Source of the DNA: an uncultured Collinsella sp.
GTDB taxonomy: Bacteria > Actinomycetota > Coriobacteriia > Coriobacteriales > Coriobacteriaceae
Reading direction: 5' to 3'
Length of the DNA stretch: 16,025 nt
NCBI GenBank assembly: GCA_900552425.1
Contig: URZR01000022.1
Location: 1 to 16,025 of the forward strand
The notes beneath the pieces are model-generated. The model ran no database searches. It saw nothing but the letters and a program-made list of their open reading frames with translations, and was not told the origin of the DNA. The first letter of the stretch is position 1. Every line of letters starts with the position of its first letter. The position numbers and the translations under genes were made by a program. Shown in pieces: positions 1 to 6,668 of the stretch.

Positions 1-1038
1 GCGCTTAGACAGCGCCTCGTCCTCCCCTTCCGGAGGCATCTCAACCGCCACGTCATAGGTGCGATGCGTCGTCGTCCCCCGCGACCAAGCGGGCTCAAAG
101 GAGATGGTCTGGCCGCGCAGCAGGTCCAGCACATATACGATGCTATGCTCGGACAGCGGCAACTGACGCTCGGCGACAAAACCGCTGCGGGCAAAGTCGT
201 ACGACGCCGAACGCGAGCTTGTGATGTCATCGAGATAGGCAACTGTCGTCACAACAAGGTTGAGCAGCTTTGTCGACACGTCTTCGAAGGCTTCGGGCGT
301 ATGGACAAACGTGAGCTTCTTGCCGTACGAGAAGGTGCCGCCTCGGACATAGGCGTCGGCCATGCCGTCGATATCCTTGACCACGTAGGACACCGAACCG
401 CAGCGAATGCGGAACTCGAGCGCCCAGCTAAAGCGGTCGGCGAACAGCGGATTGTAGTACGGCACCAACGAGGGCTCCAACGCCGCTTTGGGGGCGTCGG
501 GATCAACGGCACCGGCAAGCTTGCGGCGCATGCTCGCCAGCTCATCCATGCGCGCGTCCGAAAGATCGGAAAGCGCCGCCACAAGGCTCGGGCTCGTGGG
601 GACGGGCGCCGGGAAGGGAAAGTTGGGGTTGACGGCCGGCGCGGCGGACGCGGCGCGCGCGGGCTGTTTCGGCTGCGCCGTAAACGTGCGAACCGGCGTG
701 CGCAGCCCCTCAACAGGCTCAATGCCGCTGGTGTCCAGGTACGCCAGCGCTGTGGCGATGGCGTGCTTGCACATACCGGGATAGCGGTATGCGGCGGGGC
801 AGTCGCAGTCGTAGTCGATAACCTCGTGCACGTCCATATCGAGCGCCACGTGCGTCTTGTACAGGTCGCCGCGCGAGCCGCGCACCGAGCCCTCAACCGT
901 CACGTTTTTGGAGAAGCGCGAGCCGCCGTCCTCGATCGACAGCACGGCGCCGTTGAGCATGAGCGAACGCCCCTTCATAAAGGTGCCGCTCAACGCCGCC
1001 TCTTTGCGAAGCGCCTGCACAAACGTCCCCTGCGCCAT
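1..1038 (-). CDS. SWIM zinc finger / SNF2-helicase-associated protein, N-terminal part (runs off left edge)
   Basis: The reading frame is open from an ATG at 1038 to the left edge (346 codons, no stop), so only the N-terminal part is visible. A strong GGAGG lies 5 nt before the ATG and fixes the start. Residues 78-92 form a SWIM zinc finger, C78-x-C80-x9-C90-x-H92, followed by a Pro/Ala-rich linker (about 115-150). Residues about 205-345 resemble the bacterial SNF2-helicase-associated domain, with an Arg-rich beta segment and the string VKDIDGMADAY. Proteins with this order normally continue into a SNF2/Rad54-type ATPase acting on DNA. That part is expected beyond base 1 and is not seen here. 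The gene starts 28 bp after the dnaE stop on the same strand, so co-transcription with dnaE is likely. The SWIM motif is seen directly; the SNF2 assignment is inferred from domain order. Confidence 0.85.
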   Translation of the reverse strand, partial: MAQGTFVQALRKEAALSGTFMKGRSLMLNGAVLSIEDGGSRFSKNVTVEGSVRGSRGDLYKTHVALDMDVHEVIDYDCDCPAAYRYPGMCKHAIATALAYLDTSGIEPVEGLRTPVRTFTAQPKQPARAASAAPAVNPNFPFPAPVPTSPSLVAALSDLSDARMDELASMRRKLAGAVDPDAPKAALEPSLVPYYNPLFADRFSWALEFRIRCGSVSYVVKDIDGMADAYVRGGTFSYGKKLTFVHTPEAFEDVSTKLLNLVVTTVAYLDDITSSRSASYDFARSGFVAERQLPLSEHSIVYVLDLLRGQTISFEPAWSRGTTTHRTYDVAVEMPPEGEDEALSKR

Positions 1039-1066
1039 CACTTCCTCCAATCTCACCCGGGGTAGC

Positions 1067-4000
1067 TTAGATCACCGTCACGCGGCCCTGGTTACCCACA
1101 ATGGCCTTGGCCTCGGCCAGCAGCGGAATCGAACGCGCGTTGACCTTGGCAGGTACCTCGGCACGCAGCACGCGCCCGTCCACCTGCTCGATAAAGATCT
1201 CCACGCGGTCGCCGCCCGGGTTAGCGGTGAGCACCGTGGCCAGGCGCGCCATATTGCCCTGGCTAAAGCGGCTGTTGGGCACCATGACCTCAAACACCTT
1301 GGGCTTGTTGTTCTCCTCGTTGAGCTCGAGCGGCACGATCTCCTGCGCGATGATCTGGTCGCCGCGGTCCGAGCGCTCGAGCTTGCCCTTAATGCGCACA
1401 AAGGCATCGGACAGCTGCGCGCCGGTCTCGGGATCGACCTCGCCGTACAGGTACCCCTCGGCCTCCTTGTAGGTCTTGGGGAACACGACGACGGTGGCCT
1501 CGCCTTCCATGTCCTCGAGCTGCACGATGCCCATGGGGTCACCGTTTTTGGTCACGCGCTTGGACACGCTCGAGACCATGCCGGCCCACCACAGCGCCTT
1601 GCCCTCGGGAATTTCCTGGTTGATGGTGCCGCCCGTAGGATTCTGAACTTCGTAGCCGGTGTCGATCTGCGAGAACGAGAAGTCACGCGCCTTGGCTAGT
1701 GCATACTCAAACGGGCGCAGCGGGTGGTCCGAGACATAGATGCCCAGAACCTCCTTCTCCTGACTCAACTTGAGGTGGCGGTCCCATTCCTGGCCATCCG
1801 GATCGGGCACGCTCACCTCAAAGCCCGAGCCCTCAACGTCGCCAAACATATCGAAGAACGACGTCTGGCCGCTCGCGCGATCCTTCTGGCGCTTTACCGC
1901 GGCATCGATGATGTTCTCGGGGTTGTTCTTGTCCACAAAGTGCATCATCTGGCGACGCGGATACCCCGTGGAGTCGAAGGCGCCTGCCTTGATGAGCGAT
2001 TCGATCACGCGGCGGTTGGCCTGGCTCGAGTCCACGCGCTCGACAAAATCGTGCAGCGTCTTAAACGGACCGCCCGCCTGCGCCACGCCGGTGCCCACGC
2101 CGCGGATGCCGGCCAGACCAAAGCGCACGCCCTCCTTGGTAGCCGTGAACTCGGTACCGGACTCATTGACATCTGGCGAAAGCACGGGGATGCCGTCGTG
2201 ACGGCACGCCGAGACGTAATGAACGATCTTGTCGGTCTTGCCCGTGTAGGACGTCAGAACGGCCGCCATGTACTCGTGCGGATAGTGCGCCTTGAGCCAC
2301 GCCGTCTGCATAACCAGGATGGCGTAGCCGGCGGAGTGCGACTTGTTAAAGGCGTAAGATGCGAACTCGAGAACATCGTCCCAAATCTTCTGGGCGACCT
2401 CGCGCGTGTAGTTGTTCTTGATAGCGCCGTTCATCCAGTGGTCGTAGGTGGTCTCGTCCGAGCCATCCTCCCAGTGCAGCACCGTCGACGTGAGCAGCTT
2501 GATCTTTTTCTTAGCCACGGGTTTACGGATACGCGAGTCCGATTCGCCCTTGGAGAAGCCGCACATCTCGACGGAGATGAGCATAACCTGCTCCTGGTAG
2601 ACCATGGTGCCGTAGGTTTCGCCCAGGATGTCGTCCAGGCGGTCGTCGTAGGAGACCGCCGGCTCCTTGCCGTTCATACGGTTGATGTAGCTGGTAACCA
2701 TGCCTGCGCCCAGCGGGCCCGGTCGGTACAGGGCGATAAGAGCGACCACGTGCTTGTACTCGGTGGGCTTCATGTTCTTGATCGTGGCCGTCATGCCGGC
2801 GGACTCGACCTGAAAGACGCCGGCGGTGTGGCCGGAACCCATGAGCTTAAAGATCTCGGGGTCGTCAAAGGGAATCTCTTCCTCTTTGATGTCGATGCCG
2901 AAGTTCTTCTTGATGTTTGCCTTTGCCTTGGAGATAACAGTCAGCGTGCGCAGGCCCAAGAAGTCCATCTTGAGCAGGCCCATGTCGGCAACGGTATGGC
3001 CCTCGTACTGGGTAATCTCGACGCCGCCCTTGGTGTCGAGCTTGGTGGGCACGTGCTCGTTGACGGGGTCGCGGCAGATCAGAACGGCGCACGCGTGCAC
3101 GCCCTCGCCACGGGTGAGGCCCTCGATTGAGAGCGCCGTGTCGATGATGCGGCGGGCGTCGTCGTCCTTTTTATATGCCTCGGCAAAATCGGGGTTAAAC
3201 AGGTCCTCTTTGCCGGGTTGCTTTTCGAGCACCTGCTTGAGCTTGACCTTGGGGTCGCTCGAGACCATCTTGGACAGACGCTGGCCCATGTAGACCGGGT
3301 AGTCCAGGACGCGAGCGGCGTCGTTGATGGCCTGCTTGGCCTTAATGGTCGAGTAGGTGATGACGTGGGTGACCTTCTCGGGGCCGTAGAGCTGGCGAAC
3401 GTGCTCCACGACCTCGAGGCGCCGCTCATCGTCGAAGTCCATATCGATATCGGGCATCTCGGTACGCTGCGGGGACAGGAACCTCTCGAACATCAGGCCG
3501 TTCTCGAGCGGATCGAACGCGGTGATGTTCATGGCGTAGGCGACGATAGCGCCGGCAGCCGAGCCACGGCCGGGGCCGACGCCAATGCCGTTGTCCTTGG
3601 CCCATTGCACGTACTCGGCAACAATCAAAAAGTAGGCGGCAAAGCCCTTGTCGCAGATGACTTTGTATTCGTACTCAAAGCGCTCTTTGATGTTGACGCC
3701 ACCGATCTCGCGCGTGGCCCAGTCGTCACCGTAGTGCTGGCGCAGGCCCTTCTCGCACTCGCGGCGGAACTGACTCTCGTGCGTCTCGCCGGGATCGAGC
3801 AACGGGAAGCGCGGCAGGATGATGGAGTCCCAGTCCAGCTCCACGTAGCACTTGTCGGCGATCTCGAGCGTGTTGTCGCAGGCCTCGGGGCAATACGGAA
3901 ACATCGCCCGCATTTCCTCCTCGGTCTTCATGTAAAACTCCGAGCCGGTCATGCGCATGCGGTTGGGATCGTCGACCTTGGCGTTCATGCCAATGCACAT

Positions 4001-4849
4001 GATGACGTCCTGCACGGGAGCGTCCTCGCGGCGCAGGTAGTGGAAGTCGTTGGTGGCGATGACCTTGACGCCTACCTGCTTGGCGATGTCGATGAGCGTG
4101 CGGTCCATCTGCTCATCGGTCAGGCCGTTGTCGGTGGTGATGCCGTGTTCCTGGATCTCGATATAAAAGTCGCCAGGTTCGAAGGTATCACGGAAGGTCT
4201 CGGCCCACTTGATGGCGCCCTCCATGTCACCGCGGTCGATGTATTTGGGAATGATGCCCGCGATGCAGGCGCTCGTGCAGATCATGCCCTTGGCGTGGCG
4301 GCGCAGATTGTCGAGCGTCACGCGCGGCTTGTAGTAAAAGCCCTGCACGGCTGCCTCGGAGACCGTCTGCATCAGGTTGACGTAGCCCTCCTGGTCCTTA
4401 GCCAAAAGGATCATATGGTAAAGCTCGGGCTTATGGTCGCGGGCGAGCGTCTCGTCCGGCGTAAAGTAGACCTCGCAGCCAAAGATGGGTTTGATGACCA
4501 GAGGCGGCTTGAGCTCGTCGATGTTGCCCTTCTCGTCCCACATGGCCATGTCCTTCACATACTGGGCATGCTCGCGCGGGTTTGCCTCGGGATCGGGCTC
4601 CACCAGCTCGTCGCGGCGATCCTTTTCCAAAAAGGCCTTGTCGTGACTCCAGGTTTTGTACTCAGGCGTGTTGTGGTTGACGGCGTCACAGGCCAGCGCT
4701 AGGTCGGGCACGCCATACATATAGCCGTGGTCGGTAATGGCCACGGCGGGCATGCCAAGCTCAACGGCACGGTTGACCATATCCTGGATACGGGTTGCGC
4801 CGTCGAGCATGGAGAAAACAGTGTGATTGTGCAGATGGACGAATGCCAT
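1067..4849 (-). CDS. dnaE: DNA polymerase III alpha subunit (replicative, DnaE1 type)
   Basis: This is the catalytic subunit of the replicative polymerase, 1260 aa, within the usual size for actinobacterial DnaE1. The N-terminal PHP domain keeps its metal-binding pattern: HLHNH at 5-9, ITDHG at 38-42, NDFH at 267-270. In related actinobacterial enzymes an intact PHP domain acts as the proofreading exonuclease. The palm shows GPGRGSAAG (425-433), and the catalytic aspartates are D469 and D471 in PDIDMDF and D629 in KMDFLG. A helix-hairpin-helix region lies near 905-960 and an OB fold near 1085-1175. The segment after the fingers (772-782) reads RIRKPVAKKKI, where many DnaEs have RKAMGKKK; this may be a lineage form. 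The ATG at 4849 is preceded by GGAG at 8 nt. The gene is followed closely by the SNF2-associated gene. Confidence 0.98.
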   Translation of the reverse strand: MAFVHLHNHTVFSMLDGATRIQDMVNRAVELGMPAVAITDHGYMYGVPDLALACDAVNHNTPEYKTWSHDKAFLEKDRRDELVEPDPEANPREHAQYVKDMAMWDEKGNIDELKPPLVIKPIFGCEVYFTPDETLARDHKPELYHMILLAKDQEGYVNLMQTVSEAAVQGFYYKPRVTLDNLRRHAKGMICTSACIAGIIPKYIDRGDMEGAIKWAETFRDTFEPGDFYIEIQEHGITTDNGLTDEQMDRTLIDIAKQVGVKVIATNDFHYLRREDAPVQDVIMCIGMNAKVDDPNRMRMTGSEFYMKTEEEMRAMFPYCPEACDNTLEIADKCYVELDWDSIILPRFPLLDPGETHESQFRRECEKGLRQHYGDDWATREIGGVNIKERFEYEYKVICDKGFAAYFLIVAEYVQWAKDNGIGVGPGRGSAAGAIVAYAMNITAFDPLENGLMFERFLSPQRTEMPDIDMDFDDERRLEVVEHVRQLYGPEKVTHVITYSTIKAKQAINDAARVLDYPVYMGQRLSKMVSSDPKVKLKQVLEKQPGKEDLFNPDFAEAYKKDDDARRIIDTALSIEGLTRGEGVHACAVLICRDPVNEHVPTKLDTKGGVEITQYEGHTVADMGLLKMDFLGLRTLTVISKAKANIKKNFGIDIKEEEIPFDDPEIFKLMGSGHTAGVFQVESAGMTATIKNMKPTEYKHVVALIALYRPGPLGAGMVTSYINRMNGKEPAVSYDDRLDDILGETYGTMVYQEQVMLISVEMCGFSKGESDSRIRKPVAKKKIKLLTSTVLHWEDGSDETTYDHWMNGAIKNNYTREVAQKIWDDVLEFASYAFNKSHSAGYAILVMQTAWLKAHYPHEYMAAVLTSYTGKTDKIVHYVSACRHDGIPVLSPDVNESGTEFTATKEGVRFGLAGIRGVGTGVAQAGGPFKTLHDFVERVDSSQANRRVIESLIKAGAFDSTGYPRRQMMHFVDKNNPENIIDAAVKRQKDRASGQTSFFDMFGDVEGSGFEVSVPDPDGQEWDRHLKLSQEKEVLGIYVSDHPLRPFEYALAKARDFSFSQIDTGYEVQNPTGGTINQEIPEGKALWWAGMVSSVSKRVTKNGDPMGIVQLEDMEGEATVVVFPKTYKEAEGYLYGEVDPETGAQLSDAFVRIKGKLERSDRGDQIIAQEIVPLELNEENNKPKVFEVMVPNSRFSQGNMARLATVLTANPGGDRVEIFIEQVDGRVLRAEVPAKVNARSIPLLAEAKAIVGNQGRVTVI

Positions 4850-4888
4850 GTGATGAGCTCCGATGCGGGTTCGTGTTCTGACTGAACG

Positions 4889-4911
4889 ATTTTACCCCAC
4901 GGCGCGGACAG
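4889..4911 (-). promoter_or_regulatory. Probable dnaE promoter (-10 TAAAAT with a conserved upstream block)
   Basis: On the minus strand a TAAAAT box (4894-4889) is preceded directly by GGGG and by the block CTGTCCGCGC. No good -35 hexamer is visible at 17 nt. The -10 box ends 39 nt before the dnaE ATG. The same block, spacing and a similar -10 occur upstream of addB (13491-13513), which supports a functional site. A short GTTC-N5-GAAC dyad (4875-4887) lies just downstream, near the expected transcription start. Confidence 0.5.
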
Positions 4912-4955
4912 CACCCGAACCTAGCCAAACCCACACGGTAGTCTTTTTGGGACCT

Positions 4956-5105
4956 TCAAAAAGGGGAATGAGGGCATCCAGATATATCGAGTATTACTGA
5001 AACCCCGGCGATACGCTGAATGATTTGTGACGAATAGTCATGTCCATCAAGAAGGCTCGACGCTTCGGGCAGCTCGTCAATCGATATATCAATTCTTGGA
5101 GACAT
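4956..5105 (-). CDS. Possible 49-aa ORF overlapping the 3' end of the MFS gene
   Basis: I do not recognise this ORF. It starts at an ATG (5105) inside the last codons of the MFS gene, overlaps it by 17 bp in another frame, and stops at 4956-4958. An AGGA sits 4 nt before the ATG, so translational coupling to the transporter is possible. The product is mildly acidic (ISIDELPEASSLLDG near the N-terminus), with no predicted membrane segment and one cysteine near the C-terminus. The stretch shares the lower GC of the MFS gene. It could be a small coupled protein, the remnant of a larger gene, or chance. Apart from this ORF and an inverted repeat, the gap between the MFS gene and dnaE holds only the dnaE promoter region. 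Confidence 0.3.
   Translation of the reverse strand: MSPRIDISIDELPEASSLLDGHDYSSQIIQRIAGVSVILDISGCPHSPF
4981..5090. repeat. Separated 10-bp inverted repeat GATATATCGA / TCGATATATC
   Basis: The arms at 4981-4990 and 5081-5090 are exact reverse complements, 90 nt apart, and do not extend further. They lie at the edge of the AT-rich segment and inside the possible 49-aa ORF, where they encode similar strings (DISI and LDIS). With no terminator features and a long loop, this may be chance or a protein-binding pair. Confidence 0.35.
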
Positions 5106-6288
5106 GTATTCCTACCATTTTTAAAGAAACAACGGCGGTAATTGCTATCGCGATTGCGCCAATAACACCGAGCGCTATCTGAATGGGATATAACCCCAAC
5201 ACATATCCAAATATGGAGAAAAACATTGCAGAAAAGAGGGCCCTTACCAGAGACGCGACGGAAAGGATCGTCGCGCGGAGATCGTCCGCTATCGCGTCTT
5301 GGATTAAGTTTTCCGAAGTGATGTACACCACTTCCGGGAGAAAACAAAGCACCATGCTAAGGCCAAACAAACACAGCGGATTTGAAGCGAACCACGGAAG
5401 AATCATGAAAAGACCGGCCTCGATTAACATCGAGCCGAGCATGGTATTTCTTTTCCCGAAACGCGATGAGAAGAAATCTGCTGCAATGTAGGCCGTCGCA
5501 TTTACTGCATAGGATGCACCGAAAAAGATTCCTATTATGGAGACGGGAGCATCAAATGCGTCGAATACCAACTGATTCAAGTTGTAATAACTCCCATAGA
5601 ATCCATCGAGCATGCTTGTGCCGATTAGAAGAAGCAATACCGCAAAAGCGGATTCTCCAATGCACCAGGTTTCGCGTCTGAAGATCTTGGCTACGTCAAA
5701 CCTTTCCTCCCCAGAGTTTTTGGAATGGGTCGTTTCCATCCTCTCAATGGGATACAGAAGGAAAAGCTGCAGGAGATAGAAAACGGAAACGCATACGTAG
5801 AGGGCGCTCCAAGATACTTGGGCAATGAATGATCCAAGTACGATTGCCACTCCCGTCGCGATTGATTGCGCGGCAAGCAGCCGAGCGTTGATGGTGAGGA
5901 AGCGCTCTCCTTGACCGGCATTTCGGGCAATTTCATATAAAAGTGCTTGTTCGGATCCCGATTGAAGGGAGTAGGCGAGTGCCTCAACAAGGGAAAGCGC
6001 GACGAGAAAGGGGCCTGAGAGTAACAGCATGCCAGCCGTATGGAAGAAAAGCAGCAGCACGCCCACTTGAATCGAAAACTTCTTTCCAAAGAAATCGCCT
6101 ATCAGCCCTGTTGGCAGCTCGAGGACGACCGTTGCAATGTTAAACAGGGCTTGATAAAGCGCGATTTCCGTGACAGACATTCCTTTCTCCGCAAGGAAAA
6201 GTAGAAACACTCCCCGATTTAAAACAAATCCCGCGAGAACGAAAAAGGCGGAATAGATGTGCAGCTGCGTAGCGGCATTCTTATTCAT
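5089..6288 (-). CDS. MFS transporter, probable drug/small-molecule efflux, substrate unknown
   Basis: This is a 399-aa integral membrane protein with about twelve hydrophobic segments in two halves joined by a charged loop (about 183-207). The loop between the second and third segments carries a motif-A form, GLIGDFFGKK (61-70), and the second half has a weaker counterpart, ADFFSSRFGKR. A LELPTG segment before motif A and SGSEQALLYE (110-119) are typical of the efflux-like (DHA3-type) branch of the major facilitator superfamily. No substrate can be assigned. The ATG at 6288 has a moderate GGAAG 6 nt upstream. The gene is visibly AT-richer than dnaE and addA and uses many A/T-ending codons, which suggests acquisition from a lower-GC donor. 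It lies between a small gene and dnaE, with no transposase or integrase nearby. Confidence 0.9.
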   Translation of the reverse strand: MNKNAATQLHIYSAFFVLAGFVLNRGVFLLFLAEKGMSVTEIALYQALFNIATVVLELPTGLIGDFFGKKFSIQVGVLLLFFHTAGMLLLSGPFLVALSLVEALAYSLQSGSEQALLYEIARNAGQGERFLTINARLLAAQSIATGVAIVLGSFIAQVSWSALYVCVSVFYLLQLFLLYPIERMETTHSKNSGEERFDVAKIFRRETWCIGESAFAVLLLLIGTSMLDGFYGSYYNLNQLVFDAFDAPVSIIGIFFGASYAVNATAYIAADFFSSRFGKRNTMLGSMLIEAGLFMILPWFASNPLCLFGLSMVLCFLPEVVYITSENLIQDAIADDLRATILSVASLVRALFSAMFFSIFGYVLGLYPIQIALGVIGAIAIAITAVVSLKMVGIHVSKN

Positions 6289-6374
6289 TTGGCACTTCCA
6301 ACAACATTTTTTGTCGGGCTGTTCGCTACTGACTCGAAACCCGAAGCGTTCACGGTTTCCGATGAAGAGTCACC

Positions 6375-6533
6375 TTACCTTTTGCGGTATGGACGCTTCT
6401 CGTACTTATAGCCGTTGAGCTTATTGCGGCTAGGACGTTTGCCCGTGGCGTTCTCGATATCCTGCATGATGGACCCCGCCAGAGCGTCAAAAAGCTCCTC
6501 CGGCGTCACCTTAAGCGTTTTGGTGAGCTGCAT
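6375..6533 (-). CDS. Small 52-aa protein resembling the N-terminus of DUF3284-type proteins
   Basis: A 52-codon ORF runs from ATG 6533 to TAA 6375-6377. It has a perfect AAGGAG 6 nt before the ATG and a candidate TACAAT -10 box 33 nt upstream of the start, so it is probably expressed. The product starts MQLTKTLKVTPEELFDALA, continues IMQDIENATGKRPSRNKLNGYKY, and ends in a basic tail (EKRPYRKR). By eye this matches the start of DUF3284 proteins of Gram-positive bacteria, which as I recall are two to three times longer. It may be a natural short form or a truncation where the AT-rich MFS segment begins. Function is unknown, the product is probably cytosolic, and there is no signal peptide. The 86 bp between its stop and the MFS start hold a GAAACC/GGTTTC dyad (6336-6359) with no T-run. 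Confidence 0.65.
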   Translation of the reverse strand: MQLTKTLKVTPEELFDALAGSIMQDIENATGKRPSRNKLNGYKYEKRPYRKR

Positions 6534-6566
6534 GATGGCTCCTTATTCGCTTGAACCGTTCGAGCC

Positions 6567-6572
6567 ATTGTA
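6567..6572 (-). promoter_or_regulatory. Candidate -10 box for the 52-aa gene
   Basis: TACAAT on the minus strand, preceded by GGGGCGG, gives a short leader of about 26 nt ending in the AAGGAG ribosome site. No -35 match is evident at 17 nt. The G-rich run before TAnnAT resembles the putative dnaE and addB promoters. Confidence 0.35.
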
Positions 6573-6668
6573 CCGCCCCAGGCTCTCCCATGCGTTGCGG
6601 TGCCATCTGGACGATTGAGGGCCTTACGGCCGAAAACCAACCAAATAGCACCATAAAGCCTGAGGTGG

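Noticed and set aside
64..1065. Plus-strand 333-codon frame at the left edge
   Set aside because: It is opposite the SWIM/SNF2-associated gene, whose zinc-finger motif and strong ribosome site decide the strand. The plus-strand product is Arg/Gly/Ala-rich with no domain.
1724..3130. Plus-strand open frame of 468 codons opposite dnaE
   Set aside because: Same reason: no ribosome site, no recognisable domain, and it mirrors the codon bias of the real gene.
3218..4702. Long plus-strand open frame (494 codons) opposite dnaE
   Set aside because: It is antisense to clearly conserved dnaE sequence. Its translation is rich in Leu/Val/Ala/His/Asp without motifs, as expected from the complementary strand of GC-rich genes.
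4875..4887. GTTC-N5-GAAC dyad near the dnaE start as a LexA/SOS box
   Set aside because: The half-sites are in the opposite order and spacing to the known Gram-positive box CGAAC-N4-GTTCG, and the central bases do not pair.
4941..4967. CTTTTTG / CAAAAAG dyad downstream of the MFS gene as a terminator
   Set aside because: The stem is AT-rich and no T-tract follows on the minus strand; transcription into dnaE cannot be judged from it.
4994..5347. Minus-strand 117-codon frame at the end of the MFS gene
   Set aside because: It overlaps the MFS coding sequence in another frame and has no support. The 49-codon ORF beginning at 5105 is the better candidate there.
6620..6631. GGCC-TTAC-GGCC hairpin downstream of addA as a terminator
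   Set aside because: The stem is only 4 bp and no T-run follows on either strand.
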